Positions 1 to 7,077 of a DNA stretch of 19,620 nt are shown here, piece after piece. The DNA is taken from contig JAGAEK010000197.1 in the NCBI GenBank assembly GCA_017828835.1, forward strand, positions 1-19,620, in the 5' to 3' direction. The DNA comes from Oscillospiraceae bacterium. GTDB lineage: Bacteria; Bacillota; Clostridia; Oscillospirales; Ruminococcaceae. Made by a program: the position numbers and the translations under genes. Under the pieces are notes generated by a model. That model was not told where the DNA came from, searched no databases, and saw nothing but the letters and a program-made list of their open reading frames with translations. Position 1 is the stretch's first letter. Each line of letters starts with the position of its first letter.

Positions 1-124
1 ATATCCCGATGAGACGATGTTCTTCCTCCGGCTCTTCATCTCCGGCGAGAAAATAGTAGTCGCCGACCAATTCATACCTCAGCCCGGTCTTTTCATCTGT
101 AATGTACTTTTCTAACTCTTTCAT
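1..124 (-). CDS. tnpV: TnpV family transposon-encoded protein, N-terminal part
   Basis: The first 41 codons of a minus-strand gene that leaves the window at its left edge. The protein begins MKELEKYITDEKTG and continues with an acidic EEPEEEH stretch, which I recognise as the N-terminus of TnpV, a small accessory protein carried by many clostridial transposons; its biochemical role is poorly known. The ATG at 122-124 is supported by a GGAGG ribosome binding site at 134-138, placed inside a 9-bp inverted repeat. No transposase or recombinase is visible, so the rest of the element, if intact, lies to the left. The match is from memory of the family; the C-terminus cannot be judged. Confidence 0.75.
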   Translation of the reverse strand, partial: MKELEKYITDEKTGLRYELVGDYYFLAGDEEPEEEHRLIGI

Positions 125-125
125 G

Positions 126-171
126 ATCTGAAACCTCCGTTTTTTCTTTATTTTACTTGGTTGTTTCAGAT
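126..171 (-). promoter_or_regulatory. Inverted repeat enclosing the tnpV ribosome binding site
   Basis: ATCTGAAAC at 126-134 and GTTTCAGAT at 163-171 form a perfect 9-bp inverted repeat around a 28-nt loop. On the tnpV transcript the 3' arm overlaps the last base of the GGAGG site and ends one base before the start codon. Folding could therefore limit translation, or the repeat could be a protein-binding site. The pairing is seen directly; the regulatory role is inference. Confidence 0.4.
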
Positions 172-237
172 AAGTCGAATGTACGAATCGGTCGGGCATC
201 GGAAGGTGTATCGCGCCGGATTTCATAATATAAATTC

Positions 238-431
238 ACTTGCGTTATGAACACTCCGACCAGTCGAGAGCCTCGACACGCAGGTCGCGTAGTTGAGGTT
301 CTCGTATTTTTATGATTTTTCACTCGCGGTTTTAACTTGTATTATGAAAGTACATAGTCAGTCGAGAGCCTCGACACGCAGGTCGCGCAGTTGGGGTTCT
401 CGTATTTTTATGATTTTTCACTCGCGGTTTT
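238..431. repeat. Tandem direct repeat, two units of about 97 bp
   Basis: Two adjacent copies, 238-333 and 335-431. The core is 73 bp (261-333 and 359-431) with only two differences. The preceding part (ACTTG, then TTATGAA) is also recognisable in both copies, with a one-base length difference. Each core begins with a small hairpin, GTCGAG-AGC-CTCGAC. A plus-strand reading frame across it is open by chance or by repetition and has no ribosome binding site. The repeat lies between the transposon gene and the broken polyvalent-protein gene, so it may mark an element boundary. Confidence 0.8.
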
Positions 432-460
432 TCTTTCCGACAAAAATATTTTGCATTAAT

Positions 461-499
461 AAATCCGCCTCCAAAGCCGATGGCCTCAGGGGCGGATTT
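461..499 (-). terminator. Hairpin downstream of the broken ART-like gene
   Basis: AAATCCGCC (461-469) pairs with GGCGGATTT (491-499) as a 9-bp stem, with a small GCC/GGC stem inside the loop. It begins 6 bases after the minus-strand stop codon at 505-507. Read on the minus strand it is followed by an AT-rich stretch rather than a clean U run, so it is a plausible but imperfect terminator. Confidence 0.45.
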
Positions 500-504
500 G
501 TCGT

Positions 505-1082
505 TTATGAAAATATTATAAGTTTAGCGGTTTCAAGAATAACATTCGCCCTTGCGTTTGCTTCAGCAATGACATTAAGCACATTCGCACAAGTTGCAGT
601 ATCAGCACCGCCGTTTTCGATTATGAAATTCAAGGTTTCTGTATTTTCAGCATCGGATCTGTTGAAAGGACTGTCGGATTGGAAGAAAGATAGATTCCGT
701 CACCGTGCGTCTTACCCTGATTTCTGCCGCTCATATTGGTATCAAACTCCGTGAAATCCGAATTTGTGTTGTGATACAGGATCTTTGGCGTGCCGTCCTT
801 GTTCAGCAGCGCACGATGGACTTTTCGCCCGGGCGTAAACTCTTTGTCATACTTCTTGACAAAGGAATATAAATCTGTTACATTATAGTCAGTAGTTGAT
901 GATCCCATTGTTGAGCCGCCGCTACGAGTTTGACTCGAAAGTGCGTCAGCCGGGATATTAGCTACTTTTTTTATATATTTGAGGTTGTGAAATACCCTAT
1001 CATTTGTGTGCTTTTGATCGTGATAACCTTCTTCTACAATGATTCGATAAAGATTGATGTCTTTGCGGAAGAAATTTTTTGC
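505..1082 (-). pseudogene. Fragment of a polyvalent-type ADP-ribosyltransferase-like protein, frameshifted
   Basis: One minus-strand frame is open from 1082 to 630 (about 150 codons, preceded by an in-frame TGA at 1083-1085). It reads through INLYRIIVEEGYHDQK and NDRVFHNLKYIKKVANIPA to KILYHNTNSDFTEFD and THGDGIYLSSNP. The last two are the signature of the ART-PolyVal-like domain found in very large multi-domain proteins of conjugative elements and phages. After SSNP this frame stops at 630, while another frame continues with ENTETLNFIIENGGADTAT to a stop at 505-507. This suggests a deletion plus frameshift. The only early ATG (906-908) falls inside the conserved part, so no good start exists. 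Domain recognition is from memory; degradation is inferred from the frame switch and the missing start. Confidence 0.6.
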
Positions 1083-1090
1083 TCAACCCC

Positions 1091-1119
1091 TTGACTTGCG
1101 GAGGAAGTTGGGGTATCAT
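1091..1119 (+). promoter_or_regulatory. Candidate sigma-70 promoter for the small RNA at 1126-1290
   Basis: TTGACT (1091-1096), a 17-bp spacer and TATCAT (1114-1119) give a good -35/-10 pair on the plus strand. Transcription would start near 1126. The next plus-strand gene is about 6 kb away, but a terminator lies at 1258-1290, so the promoter would drive a short non-coding transcript. It lies directly upstream of the broken minus-strand reading frame. Confidence 0.5.
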
Positions 1120-1125
1120 TAAATC

Positions 1126-1290
1126 GAGCCGAAGAGAAGGCGGAGCTTGGAGGAAGTTTCTTCCTCGCCGCCATAATTCGTCGTAGAAGCTTTTCCCCGA
1201 ATTATAGGAGGCATCACTAAAAGTGATATACTCTATGGGGGAGGGCTTTTTATTATTGTCTACAAAAATAAAATTGTAGGCAATTTTTTT
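1126..1290 (+). ncRNA. Candidate structured small RNA, about 165 nt, no known family
   Basis: This stretch has no convincing reading frame but contains three successive hairpins. Hairpin 1 is 1139-1172: GGCGG pairs with CCGCC, then AGGAAG with CTTCCT around a TTT loop. Hairpin 2 is 1193-1242: TTCCCC pairs with GGGGGA, ATAG with CTAT, and ATCACT with AGTGAT around an AAA loop. A competing 8-bp pairing joins ATAATTCG (1173-1180) to CGAATTAT (1198-1205), so two folds may alternate. Hairpin 3 is a U-tailed terminator. A promoter precedes it at the right distance. I do not recognise 6S, SRP, tmRNA, RNase P or a known riboswitch. Whether it is a chromosomal small RNA or part of a mobile element is open. 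Confidence 0.45.
1258..1290 (+). terminator. Intrinsic terminator of the candidate small RNA
   Basis: GTCTACAA (1258-1265) pairs with TTGTAGGC (1274-1281), with one G-U pair, followed by AA and seven T residues at 1284-1290. The T run follows only in the plus direction, so it serves a plus-strand transcript and not the minus-strand phosphoesterase gene ending at 1367. Confidence 0.65.
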
Positions 1291-1366
1291 GCGTTTTTGA
1301 AATCTGCATTTACTCGTCTCTTATTCTTCTATAGCATTCAGATACATTCGACACGTCAAGATTTAT

Positions 1367-2341
1367 TTAAAAATCTCCATAAAAGGCAAACACATGCTCA
1401 GCCGATAACTTTCCGCTTTTATCGATTTTCAGCAGCGTACCGCCGTTCAGGCGTGGATCCCAATAACATCCGGGACCGGTCTTGAGCGAATATATCAACC
1501 TCACTCCCCTGTAAGTTACGGCAAAACTGTTGACGTGATCGTGTCCGCACAGAACCGTTTTCGTGTTCCCGCACTCTTTGATCGCATCAAAAAAACCGTT
1601 GTCCTCGGGGTAAGAGCAGATCTCTTCGTACATCACGCCGAAGCTGTCCTCGTATCCTTCATTGAAACACCCCTTCTGCATACCGTCAAAAGGCTCGACC
1701 GCGCGTTTATCCAGCCCGTCTTTGAACGCTTCCTTTGCCGCCTCGCGATAGGTATACAGCGGGATATGCATTATCAGCGTGCTTTCCTTAACTCCCGCTT
1801 CCGATAACGCCTTCACCTGTTCGCGATACCATATAATCTGCTCGGGAAGGACATCCGACCACGCAAGACACGTTTTCCCGTCCTGTCCCGTATAACTGCG
1901 GCGGTCGTGTGAGTCCATCATCAGCAATCCGTGGATCGGTTTTCCGTTCTGCTCGATCACGATTATATAATTTCCGACCCCAAGGGAACGGTCGCCCTCT
2001 TCAAACAGGCATTTCCCTCCCGCGGTCATTATCTTCGCTGCTTTTTCAAGCGCTTCGGGTCCTTCCTGACCGTCGTGGTTACCAAACACCGGCGCCCACG
2101 GTATATTAAATCCGTCAAGCAGCTCGGCAAATTTACGGTAGGCGATTTCATGCCCCCCGTAAGCGATATCGCCGCTCACCGTTATAAGATCGGGGCAAGT
2201 ACGTTCCACTACAGTTTTTATCGTGTTTTCAAGCACGTTTTTCACTTGGTTTCCCTCTTCCCATTCGCCGTCGCTCAGCTGCGGATCGGTGAGATTGAGA
2301 ATACGAAAATCGCGATTCGGATCTTTTGTAAGTATTATCAT
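1367..2341 (-). CDS. Calcineurin-like metallophosphoesterase
   Basis: A 324-residue cytoplasmic protein with all the metal-binding motifs of the calcineurin-like phosphoesterase fold: LTDPQ (Asp19, with Gln21 where His is usual), SGD (Asp58), GNHD (87-90), MHIP (His192) and GHDH (266-269). Such enzymes hydrolyse phosphomonoesters or diesters with two metal ions; the substrate cannot be told from sequence. There is no signal peptide or membrane segment. The ATG at 2339-2341 is the only start ahead of the first motif, but the upstream region is A-rich with no clear ribosome binding site, so expression may be low or leaderless. It follows the XRE gene after 78 bp. A second phosphoesterase lies at 5245-6363; the two share the fold but not the N-terminal extension. 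Confidence 0.85.
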   Translation of the reverse strand: MIILTKDPNRDFRILNLTDPQLSDGEWEEGNQVKNVLENTIKTVVERTCPDLITVSGDIAYGGHEIAYRKFAELLDGFNIPWAPVFGNHDGQEGPEALEKAAKIMTAGGKCLFEEGDRSLGVGNYIIVIEQNGKPIHGLLMMDSHDRRSYTGQDGKTCLAWSDVLPEQIIWYREQVKALSEAGVKESTLIMHIPLYTYREAAKEAFKDGLDKRAVEPFDGMQKGCFNEGYEDSFGVMYEEICSYPEDNGFFDAIKECGNTKTVLCGHDHVNSFAVTYRGVRLIYSLKTGPGCYWDPRLNGGTLLKIDKSGKLSAEHVFAFYGDF

Positions 2342-2419
2342 TTTTTTCTTTCGCTCTTTTTTTTATTTTGATGTTGATTACTGCATATTAAATTTTATAC
2401 TGTAATATTTCCAAAGTTA

Positions 2420-3202
2420 TTATGCATCGAATTTTAATTGTAATAAAATTTCAGCAATGTCAAGCATTGCAGATTTATAAATTACCATAATATCAGAGTT
2501 AGAATCAGGTATGAGATCTAACAATTCATAACCGCAGACTTCTCCATATTGGCCGATTTCTTGAACAAAACTATTACGATATCCATTTTCATCAAAATCT
2601 TCAAACAATTCGCCGCTAATCAAATATGCCATCCATTCTACTTTTTTTGCAAAAAGGCTACTTGATTGGAATTTATATTTGGTTTCATTCAAAGGCCAGT
2701 CATTATGAATTTTGACAATGTCTCTAATATTTAATGCCGTCAACGCCCAATTTAATGTGTTGTCTAATGATTTATCTTTTGAATAATATTTACGGCAATG
2801 CATTTCATAATATATTTCATAACCAAGTAATTCCATCAATGTCAAAAACAACATTTTTCTCAATACCGTCTTGTATTCATCGATCTTGACAGAATCAATA
2901 ATTTTATTTACTGAATCAGTAATATCATCAATACTGTTAATTTCCTCCAGTGGTTTAAGCTCTGGAATCGTTTTTGATAAAGTGTTGCCACAGAATGTGT
3001 TCTTTTTTTCATATGGAAGTTTTGTCTGCAGTATCTCCTCAATTTTGTCCCGAATACCTTCATCCGGTAAATTCGCACCTCTCTCCCAATTGCTCACAGC
3101 TTGTTTTTCGACCGGAATTTTTTTTGCAAACTGCTCTTGTGTCCAGCCTAATTTTTTTCTTGCTTCTCTTATTTTCTCACCAGTTTTTGTTTTGTCAAGC
3201 AT
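2420..3202 (-). CDS. XRE family transcriptional regulator with unrecognised C-terminal domain
   Basis: A 260-residue protein. Residues of about 7-62 form a classical Cro/C1-type helix-turn-helix (LGWTQEQFAKK, then VSNWERG), which binds DNA. Residues of about 90-260 are a helical domain of no family I know; a sensing or dimerisation role is only a guess. The start is set by AAAGGAGAG just upstream of the ATG at 3200-3202. The gene is clearly richer in AT than its neighbours (one sampled 60-base stretch inside it is about 30% GC, against about 50% in the gene upstream). It is separated from them by short AT-rich gaps, which suggests recent acquisition. A repeated AGTGAAA/TTTCACT motif upstream may be its own operator. 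Confidence 0.85.
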   Translation of the reverse strand: MLDKTKTGEKIREARKKLGWTQEQFAKKIPVEKQAVSNWERGANLPDEGIRDKIEEILQTKLPYEKKNTFCGNTLSKTIPELKPLEEINSIDDITDSVNKIIDSVKIDEYKTVLRKMLFLTLMELLGYEIYYEMHCRKYYSKDKSLDNTLNWALTALNIRDIVKIHNDWPLNETKYKFQSSSLFAKKVEWMAYLISGELFEDFDENGYRNSFVQEIGQYGEVCGYELLDLIPDSNSDIMVIYKSAMLDIAEILLQLKFDA

Positions 3203-3243
3203 TTTATTCTCTCCTTTCAGTTTTATCCTACTATGTGCATGGG

Positions 3244-3289
3244 AGTGAAATCAATAAAGTTTCACTTGACTAAGTAAAGCGTTTTCACT
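3244..3289. promoter_or_regulatory. Possible XRE operator: three AGTGAAA/TTTCACT half-sites
   Basis: AGTGAAA (3244-3250) and TTTCACT (3260-3266) form a perfect 7-bp inverted repeat with a 9-bp spacer. A third TTTCACT at 3283-3289 is offset 23 bp from the second, about two helical turns. The sites lie 42-87 bp upstream of the XRE start and overlap a weak possible minus-strand promoter (TTGATT, 18 bp, TAGGAT). This layout is typical of autoregulated XRE repressors; binding is inferred. Confidence 0.4.
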
Positions 3290-5195
3290 GGATTTTATTT
3301 TTCATCGAAACCTCAAAGCCCGCAAACGCAAACGGACTGATATCGTTCAGATAAACCTTATTGTTTTCCAATTTTCCGCCGCAGTTGATAAATTTTATCT
3401 CATCGTAAGCGCCGTCAAGTTCAACAACTGGATCAACAGCGGTATCGGCAAAGAAATTCCAAAGTCCGACAGCCATCGCGTTTTCATTCTTTTTGCACTG
3501 CACGTAAAGCGACGGATGACCGTAACTGTATGCAGGCAGCTCTTTTCCCGATAGCCACGGAATATTTTTTGCGATCTGACGTCCTCTTTCGTAATGTCTG
3601 AGCATACTCGAACGGTCTGATCTCGTATTTACGTTTAGCACTAAAAATCTTTGCCCTTCGGCGTTCTCATACCTGTAAGAAACCGGGATTTTCCCCGCGG
3701 ACGTCTCAACGTCGCTCAATATTTCCGCCGCTTGATTTATTTTGATATTGTAGACTGCGGCACCGATCAGGGAAATATAATTACCGTCATCTAAAAAATG
3801 TTCTTCGCTTCCTACGACTATCGAACCGTTACCGTCATCCAACGCAGAAACGATTTTTTCAAGTCCGACGTCAACGCCTCTTTTTGTCAGTATCTCGGCG
3901 GCGGCAATATCCAATATCAGTCCGTTTTCAAATGCGGACGACGGTAAATTCCTCGCATTTTCGTCAAACGCTATGCCGCATACGCCTTTACCCTCGTAAA
4001 CGGACGGTATGCTGTTGCAGGCCAAAACTCTTGCCGCTTTAGAGAAAAACATATCCTCAATATTAACGTCGCTATTGATTTCAGTCGGCATTACCATATC
4101 CGACAACTTTTTCATCGGTTCATAGATCCTCACACCGCAGCCGGTCTTATCGCCGAAAGTTTCTTTTATAGCATCGTATACCGGAATATTACGCTCGTGG
4201 AAAACAGCGTATCCCGTTTCGTAATCGGCATTCGACGTGTAATCCAAACCGTATTTAAGTATCCCGTCGGTACATCCTGCCGCCCGGAGCGCCGTATCGA
4301 AGCCTTCAAGATAACTTGCCGGACAATTTATTCGAGGTCTAGGATAAACGTCACCTTCAGCCATTATTTCGATATCGCCGCGTTTTGTCCAGGAGCTCTC
4401 CATCCTTTCAAGTTCGATAACGTCCTGCAGACTGTTGCCCCAACTTTTATTTACCGCCCAATACGGCGCGCCTATAAGTCTCACGAAAGGTCTCGTTTTA
4501 CCCGCCAATATCTTGGCAAGCTCGAAGGCGTCGGTTCCGTCTATATCCCAAGAGGACATACAGGCACAGGCGCCTATTCTTATTTTCGGATCGACTTTAT
4601 CGACCGCCGCTCTTACCGCGGCCGCAAAATTCCTGAATGCGTCGCCGTTAGCCTTTAAATAAGCGTCGCGAAAGATATTTTTCCCTCCGGACGTTATATG
4701 TTTTTCAAGTTCTTCGCGCGTGGAAACACGACCCGTTATACCGTTTATCAATTCGATATGTCGGTCGCAAAGACATCCTGCAGAGTCAGATAAAAAACCA
4801 TATCTGAAATCATCGTCGAACTGTATCAAATCGACACCGCATCTTGCAATATCACTTATATAATCAGTCGAAAATTTCACAAAATCCTCGTCCGTCGGAC
4901 ACATGAAAGACTTTATCTCAGTTCCTTTTACAGATCGCATATTTCTGAATTTTGTGTTGTTTTTGACCCAAAAAGTCCAGATCCATGCGCCGACTTCAAA
5001 ACCGTTATCTTTAAAAAACTCGCAGTTATCTTTGATATCTTTCAAAACGTTTTCGCGCGTTTTCTCATCGGTCTCATAAGTATCCAAAGCAAGAAACACG
5101 CGCTCTGCGTTGAATCTTTTCAACTCTCTGAGCAATCTTTCACGATTGCTTCTTTTAACGTTGCAATTCATAATCGGGACTGAAATTTTATACAT
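3285..5195 (-). CDS. Glycoside-hydrolase-like TIM-barrel protein, family not recognised
   Basis: A 636-residue protein without signal peptide, so probably cytoplasmic. Residues of about 1-340 look like a TIM barrel: ERVFLALDTY, GAWIWTFWVK, GVDLIQFDDDFRYG (acidic cluster Asp127-129) and IMAEGDVYPRPR (Glu280), followed by GILKYGLDY. Glu280 and one of Asp127-129 are candidate catalytic acids. Cys99, Cys141, Cys143 and His146 could form a metal site like the cysteine cluster of some GH42 beta-galactosidases. Residues of about 360-510 resemble the amidotransferase-like middle domain of GH42 proteins, and the rest is beta-rich. I cannot name a CAZy family. The start has CAGGAGAG ahead of it. It follows the phosphoesterase at 5245-6363 by 49 bp, so the two are probably cotranscribed. 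Confidence 0.55.
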   Translation of the reverse strand: MYKISVPIMNCNVKRSNRERLLRELKRFNAERVFLALDTYETDEKTRENVLKDIKDNCEFFKDNGFEVGAWIWTFWVKNNTKFRNMRSVKGTEIKSFMCPTDEDFVKFSTDYISDIARCGVDLIQFDDDFRYGFLSDSAGCLCDRHIELINGITGRVSTREELEKHITSGGKNIFRDAYLKANGDAFRNFAAAVRAAVDKVDPKIRIGACACMSSWDIDGTDAFELAKILAGKTRPFVRLIGAPYWAVNKSWGNSLQDVIELERMESSWTKRGDIEIMAEGDVYPRPRINCPASYLEGFDTALRAAGCTDGILKYGLDYTSNADYETGYAVFHERNIPVYDAIKETFGDKTGCGVRIYEPMKKLSDMVMPTEINSDVNIEDMFFSKAARVLACNSIPSVYEGKGVCGIAFDENARNLPSSAFENGLILDIAAAEILTKRGVDVGLEKIVSALDDGNGSIVVGSEEHFLDDGNYISLIGAAVYNIKINQAAEILSDVETSAGKIPVSYRYENAEGQRFLVLNVNTRSDRSSMLRHYERGRQIAKNIPWLSGKELPAYSYGHPSLYVQCKKNENAMAVGLWNFFADTAVDPVVELDGAYDEIKFINCGGKLENNKVYLNDISPFAFAGFEVSMKNKIQ

Positions 5196-5244
5196 CTTGA
5201 TCTCTCCTGAATATTAAAAATTAAATTTGTACGCCGCTTGCGGT

Positions 5245-6363
5245 CTACAGTGTCTCTCTGCTGAGGACGTTACGTTCGGAATCGGTAAACATAACGTCTG
5301 TTTTACCGCCGTCAATCGTCAATGCACAACCGATAAAATCAGTAACGGCATTGTTTTGGTCTCTTAACGCACACGAACCGACAATAACCGGACAAGGTTG
5401 TCCCTTGCTGTCAAGCTCGCCGCCTATTTTGCTTACGCAGGTCCGATGAAGGTGTCCCGCAATGATCGCGTCGGGCTTTATTTTGTCTTTGAGTATATCC
5501 GCCCAACTTTTGAAAAGTTCTTTTTCAATATTAAACGGCGAATCAAGAGTATAGGTAAACGGAATATGCACAATAATAAGTTTGTATTCGATATCTTTAT
5601 CAAGGTATTCGCCGTCTTTTGCGACCTTCTTCAAAAACTCCGTTTCCTCTTTTCTGAACCCCGAAAAACAGACCGTACCGCCGTATTCTGCGTTCGAGTC
5701 GCTTTTATCCTCTCCGCAGTCCAGAACGATACCCCAGATCCTTCCGAGGCGGAAGGTATAATAGCTTTTGCCGTTGCTGTTCGGATAATAATCCACCATT
5801 TTTTCAGCGCAGGATCCGCGCAGATCGTGATTGCCTCTTGAAAAAATACAAGGGTGTTCGCCCCCGGTTATTGCTTCGCAAAGCTTAAAAATAATCTCAA
5901 AGTTCTTAACGTCCGAACTGTGGTCGATAATGTCGCCGTTGAGGATCAGCAGATCAATATCTCCGCCGAAATATTTTCCGGCTTTTGATGAAAATGAAAA
6001 ATCGCCGTGAGTATCGGCAATATGATAAATATTAATAACACCGTCAGTCCTTACGGGATAGAAATTATAGGTCTTTGTTTTCGTTTCCTCGGTTTCGGTA
6101 TAATAAGGCTCCCTTTTGATCACCTTTTTAAAGCAAACGGTATATTTTCCCGCCGCGTCGAGCACTTTTGTCGGAACGCTCACTCGATGTATAAGAGTAT
6201 CGGAACGTATAACTCCGTTTGAATGGTCAAAATATTTCTCTTTGCCGACCTCTACCCAAAAAAGCATTCCGCATTTTACGGGAACCATGATCTGATAGCT
6301 GTCTTCGACGGCAAAAACCGCAGGTACGGTGGTAAATTCCTCTGATTTCGGTTCAGTGTTCAT
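5245..6363 (-). CDS. Metallophosphoesterase with N-terminal beta-rich extension
   Basis: A 372-residue protein. Residues of about 1-105 are beta-rich, resembling the Ig-like N-domain of purple-acid-phosphatase-type proteins. Residues of about 110-310 form a calcineurin-like catalytic domain with every motif present: ADTHGD (Asp117, His119), NGD (Asp144), RGNHD (Asn178, His179), VHIP (His266) and GHLH (303-306). It should be a two-metal phosphoesterase; the substrate is unknown. No signal peptide is seen. The ATG at 6361-6363 follows AAAGGACAAAGGAA. It sits 49 bp after the DUF1836 regulator gene and 49 bp before the glycoside-hydrolase-like gene, which suggests one operon in which the two enzymes handle a phosphorylated or diester-linked sugar. 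Confidence 0.8.
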   Translation of the reverse strand: MNTEPKSEEFTTVPAVFAVEDSYQIMVPVKCGMLFWVEVGKEKYFDHSNGVIRSDTLIHRVSVPTKVLDAAGKYTVCFKKVIKREPYYTETEETKTKTYNFYPVRTDGVINIYHIADTHGDFSFSSKAGKYFGGDIDLLILNGDIIDHSSDVKNFEIIFKLCEAITGGEHPCIFSRGNHDLRGSCAEKMVDYYPNSNGKSYYTFRLGRIWGIVLDCGEDKSDSNAEYGGTVCFSGFRKEETEFLKKVAKDGEYLDKDIEYKLIIVHIPFTYTLDSPFNIEKELFKSWADILKDKIKPDAIIAGHLHRTCVSKIGGELDSKGQPCPVIVGSCALRDQNNAVTDFIGCALTIDGGKTDVMFTDSERNVLSRETL

Positions 6364-6412
6364 TTCCTTTGTCCTTTCGTAAAATAATCAATACGGAAAC
6401 TCATGACGGTGA

Positions 6413-6955
6413 TCAGCTGTTTTTGGTGTTTTCTGCTCTGTCCGGCAACTGCGCGCAGATAGTCCTCGCCACAGACTGCTCGGTTTGAGAACGAAGCGCA
6501 CTGCGGAGTATACTCTCAGTGACGTTCTCCCCGGCGTTGTCCTTTTGCATTGCAGACACGACCTCCTGCGCGGATTGTTCCGCAAGTTCGCAGAAACGAT
6601 CGTAAATCATCGGCTCTTCCGTGCTTGAAAGCGATAACGTCAGCCGGCGTACATCCGCGATCGAAAGGCTGCTTTTCAAAAGACAAATTATCAAAAGCCT
6701 CGACAGATGCCGCCTGTTATAACGTTTTTTGACCGGAGCCGGAAGTATTCCCGCTTTAACATAGTTATTTACCATTGAAGCAGTCAAACCGTTATCGTCA
6801 AAACCCGGATACGGCAGCAAATATTTTCTTATGAGCGAAAGCACTTGATCCATATACAGCTCAAGATCGGGAAGTTCTTCCCATCTCGGAAGTCTCACTG
6901 TCTGAAGCTGTGCGCTGATATTCTCTTTCGCAGCAGTATTTTTTTGTCCTTTCAC
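6413..6955 (-). CDS. DUF1836 domain-containing protein, likely regulator
   Basis: A 180-residue protein. Residues of about 20-135 match the DUF1836 family: LPRWEELPDLELYMDQV, then LTASMVNNYVKAGILP and RRHLSRLLIICLLK. The family has a helix-turn-helix resembling MerR proteins and is thought to regulate transcription in Bacillota, but its targets are unknown. I chose the GTG at 6953-6955 because GAGGAG lies nine bases upstream; an ATG 54 bases further upstream has no ribosome binding site and would add a poorly conserved tail. It is first in the minus-strand run towards the phosphoesterase and the glycoside-hydrolase-like protein, and divergent from the SGNH hydrolase gene. Confidence 0.75.
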   Translation of the reverse strand: MKGQKNTAAKENISAQLQTVRLPRWEELPDLELYMDQVLSLIRKYLLPYPGFDDNGLTASMVNNYVKAGILPAPVKKRYNRRHLSRLLIICLLKSSLSIADVRRLTLSLSSTEEPMIYDRFCELAEQSAQEVVSAMQKDNAGENVTESILRSALRSQTEQSVARTICAQLPDRAENTKNS

Positions 6956-6964
6956 AATATCGTT

Positions 6965-6970
6965 CTCCTC
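6965..6970 (-). promoter_or_regulatory. Ribosome binding site fixing a GTG start for the DUF1836 gene
   Basis: GAGGAG on the minus strand lies nine bases before the GTG at 6953-6955. The upstream in-frame ATG at 7007-7009 has only AT-rich sequence before it and lies upstream of the likely -10 element, so it is unlikely to be transcribed. Confidence 0.7.
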
Positions 6971-6994
6971 TTTAAATTTCGTTGATATGATCTT

Positions 6995-7000
6995 ATTATA
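6995..7000 (-). promoter_or_regulatory. Candidate -10 element for the DUF1836 operon
   Basis: A perfect TATAAT on the minus strand, with transcription expected to start about 30 bases before the GTG start. No good -35 is seen at 16-18 bp. A 10-bp palindrome, AACATATGTT (7005-7014), lies in the spacer and could be a binding site for a regulator. Confidence 0.4.
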
Positions 7001-7048
7001 CAATAACATATGTTTGAAAAAAACGCAATAGATACCCTAAAAAAGCTC

Positions 7049-7077
7049 TTGACAACATAATAAATATGATTTAATAT
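7049..7077 (+). promoter_or_regulatory. Near-consensus sigma-70 promoter of the SGNH hydrolase gene
   Basis: TTGACA (7049-7054), a 17-bp AT-rich spacer and TAATAT (7072-7077). This is a consensus -35 and a -10 with one mismatch at ideal spacing, 45 bp before the ATG at 7123. It predicts strong, simply regulated transcription. Confidence 0.75.

Noticed and set aside
238..431. Possible CRISPR array
   Set aside because: There are only two copies, the repeats are far longer than CRISPR repeats, the copies follow each other without unique spacers, and no cas gene is near.
293..754. Plus-strand open frame of 153 codons
   Set aside because: It runs through the tandem repeat, the terminator hairpin and the opposite strand of the ART-like remnant; it has no ribosome binding site and a low-complexity Ser/Arg/Phe composition.
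1297..1485. Small plus-strand frame at the end of the first phosphoesterase gene
   Set aside because: It mostly overlaps the antisense of a well-supported gene, has no ribosome binding site and follows a terminator.
6956..7009. ATG start 18 codons upstream for the DUF1836 protein
   Set aside because: It has no ribosome binding site and lies upstream of the likely -10 element, while the GTG start has a perfect GAGGAG at good spacing.
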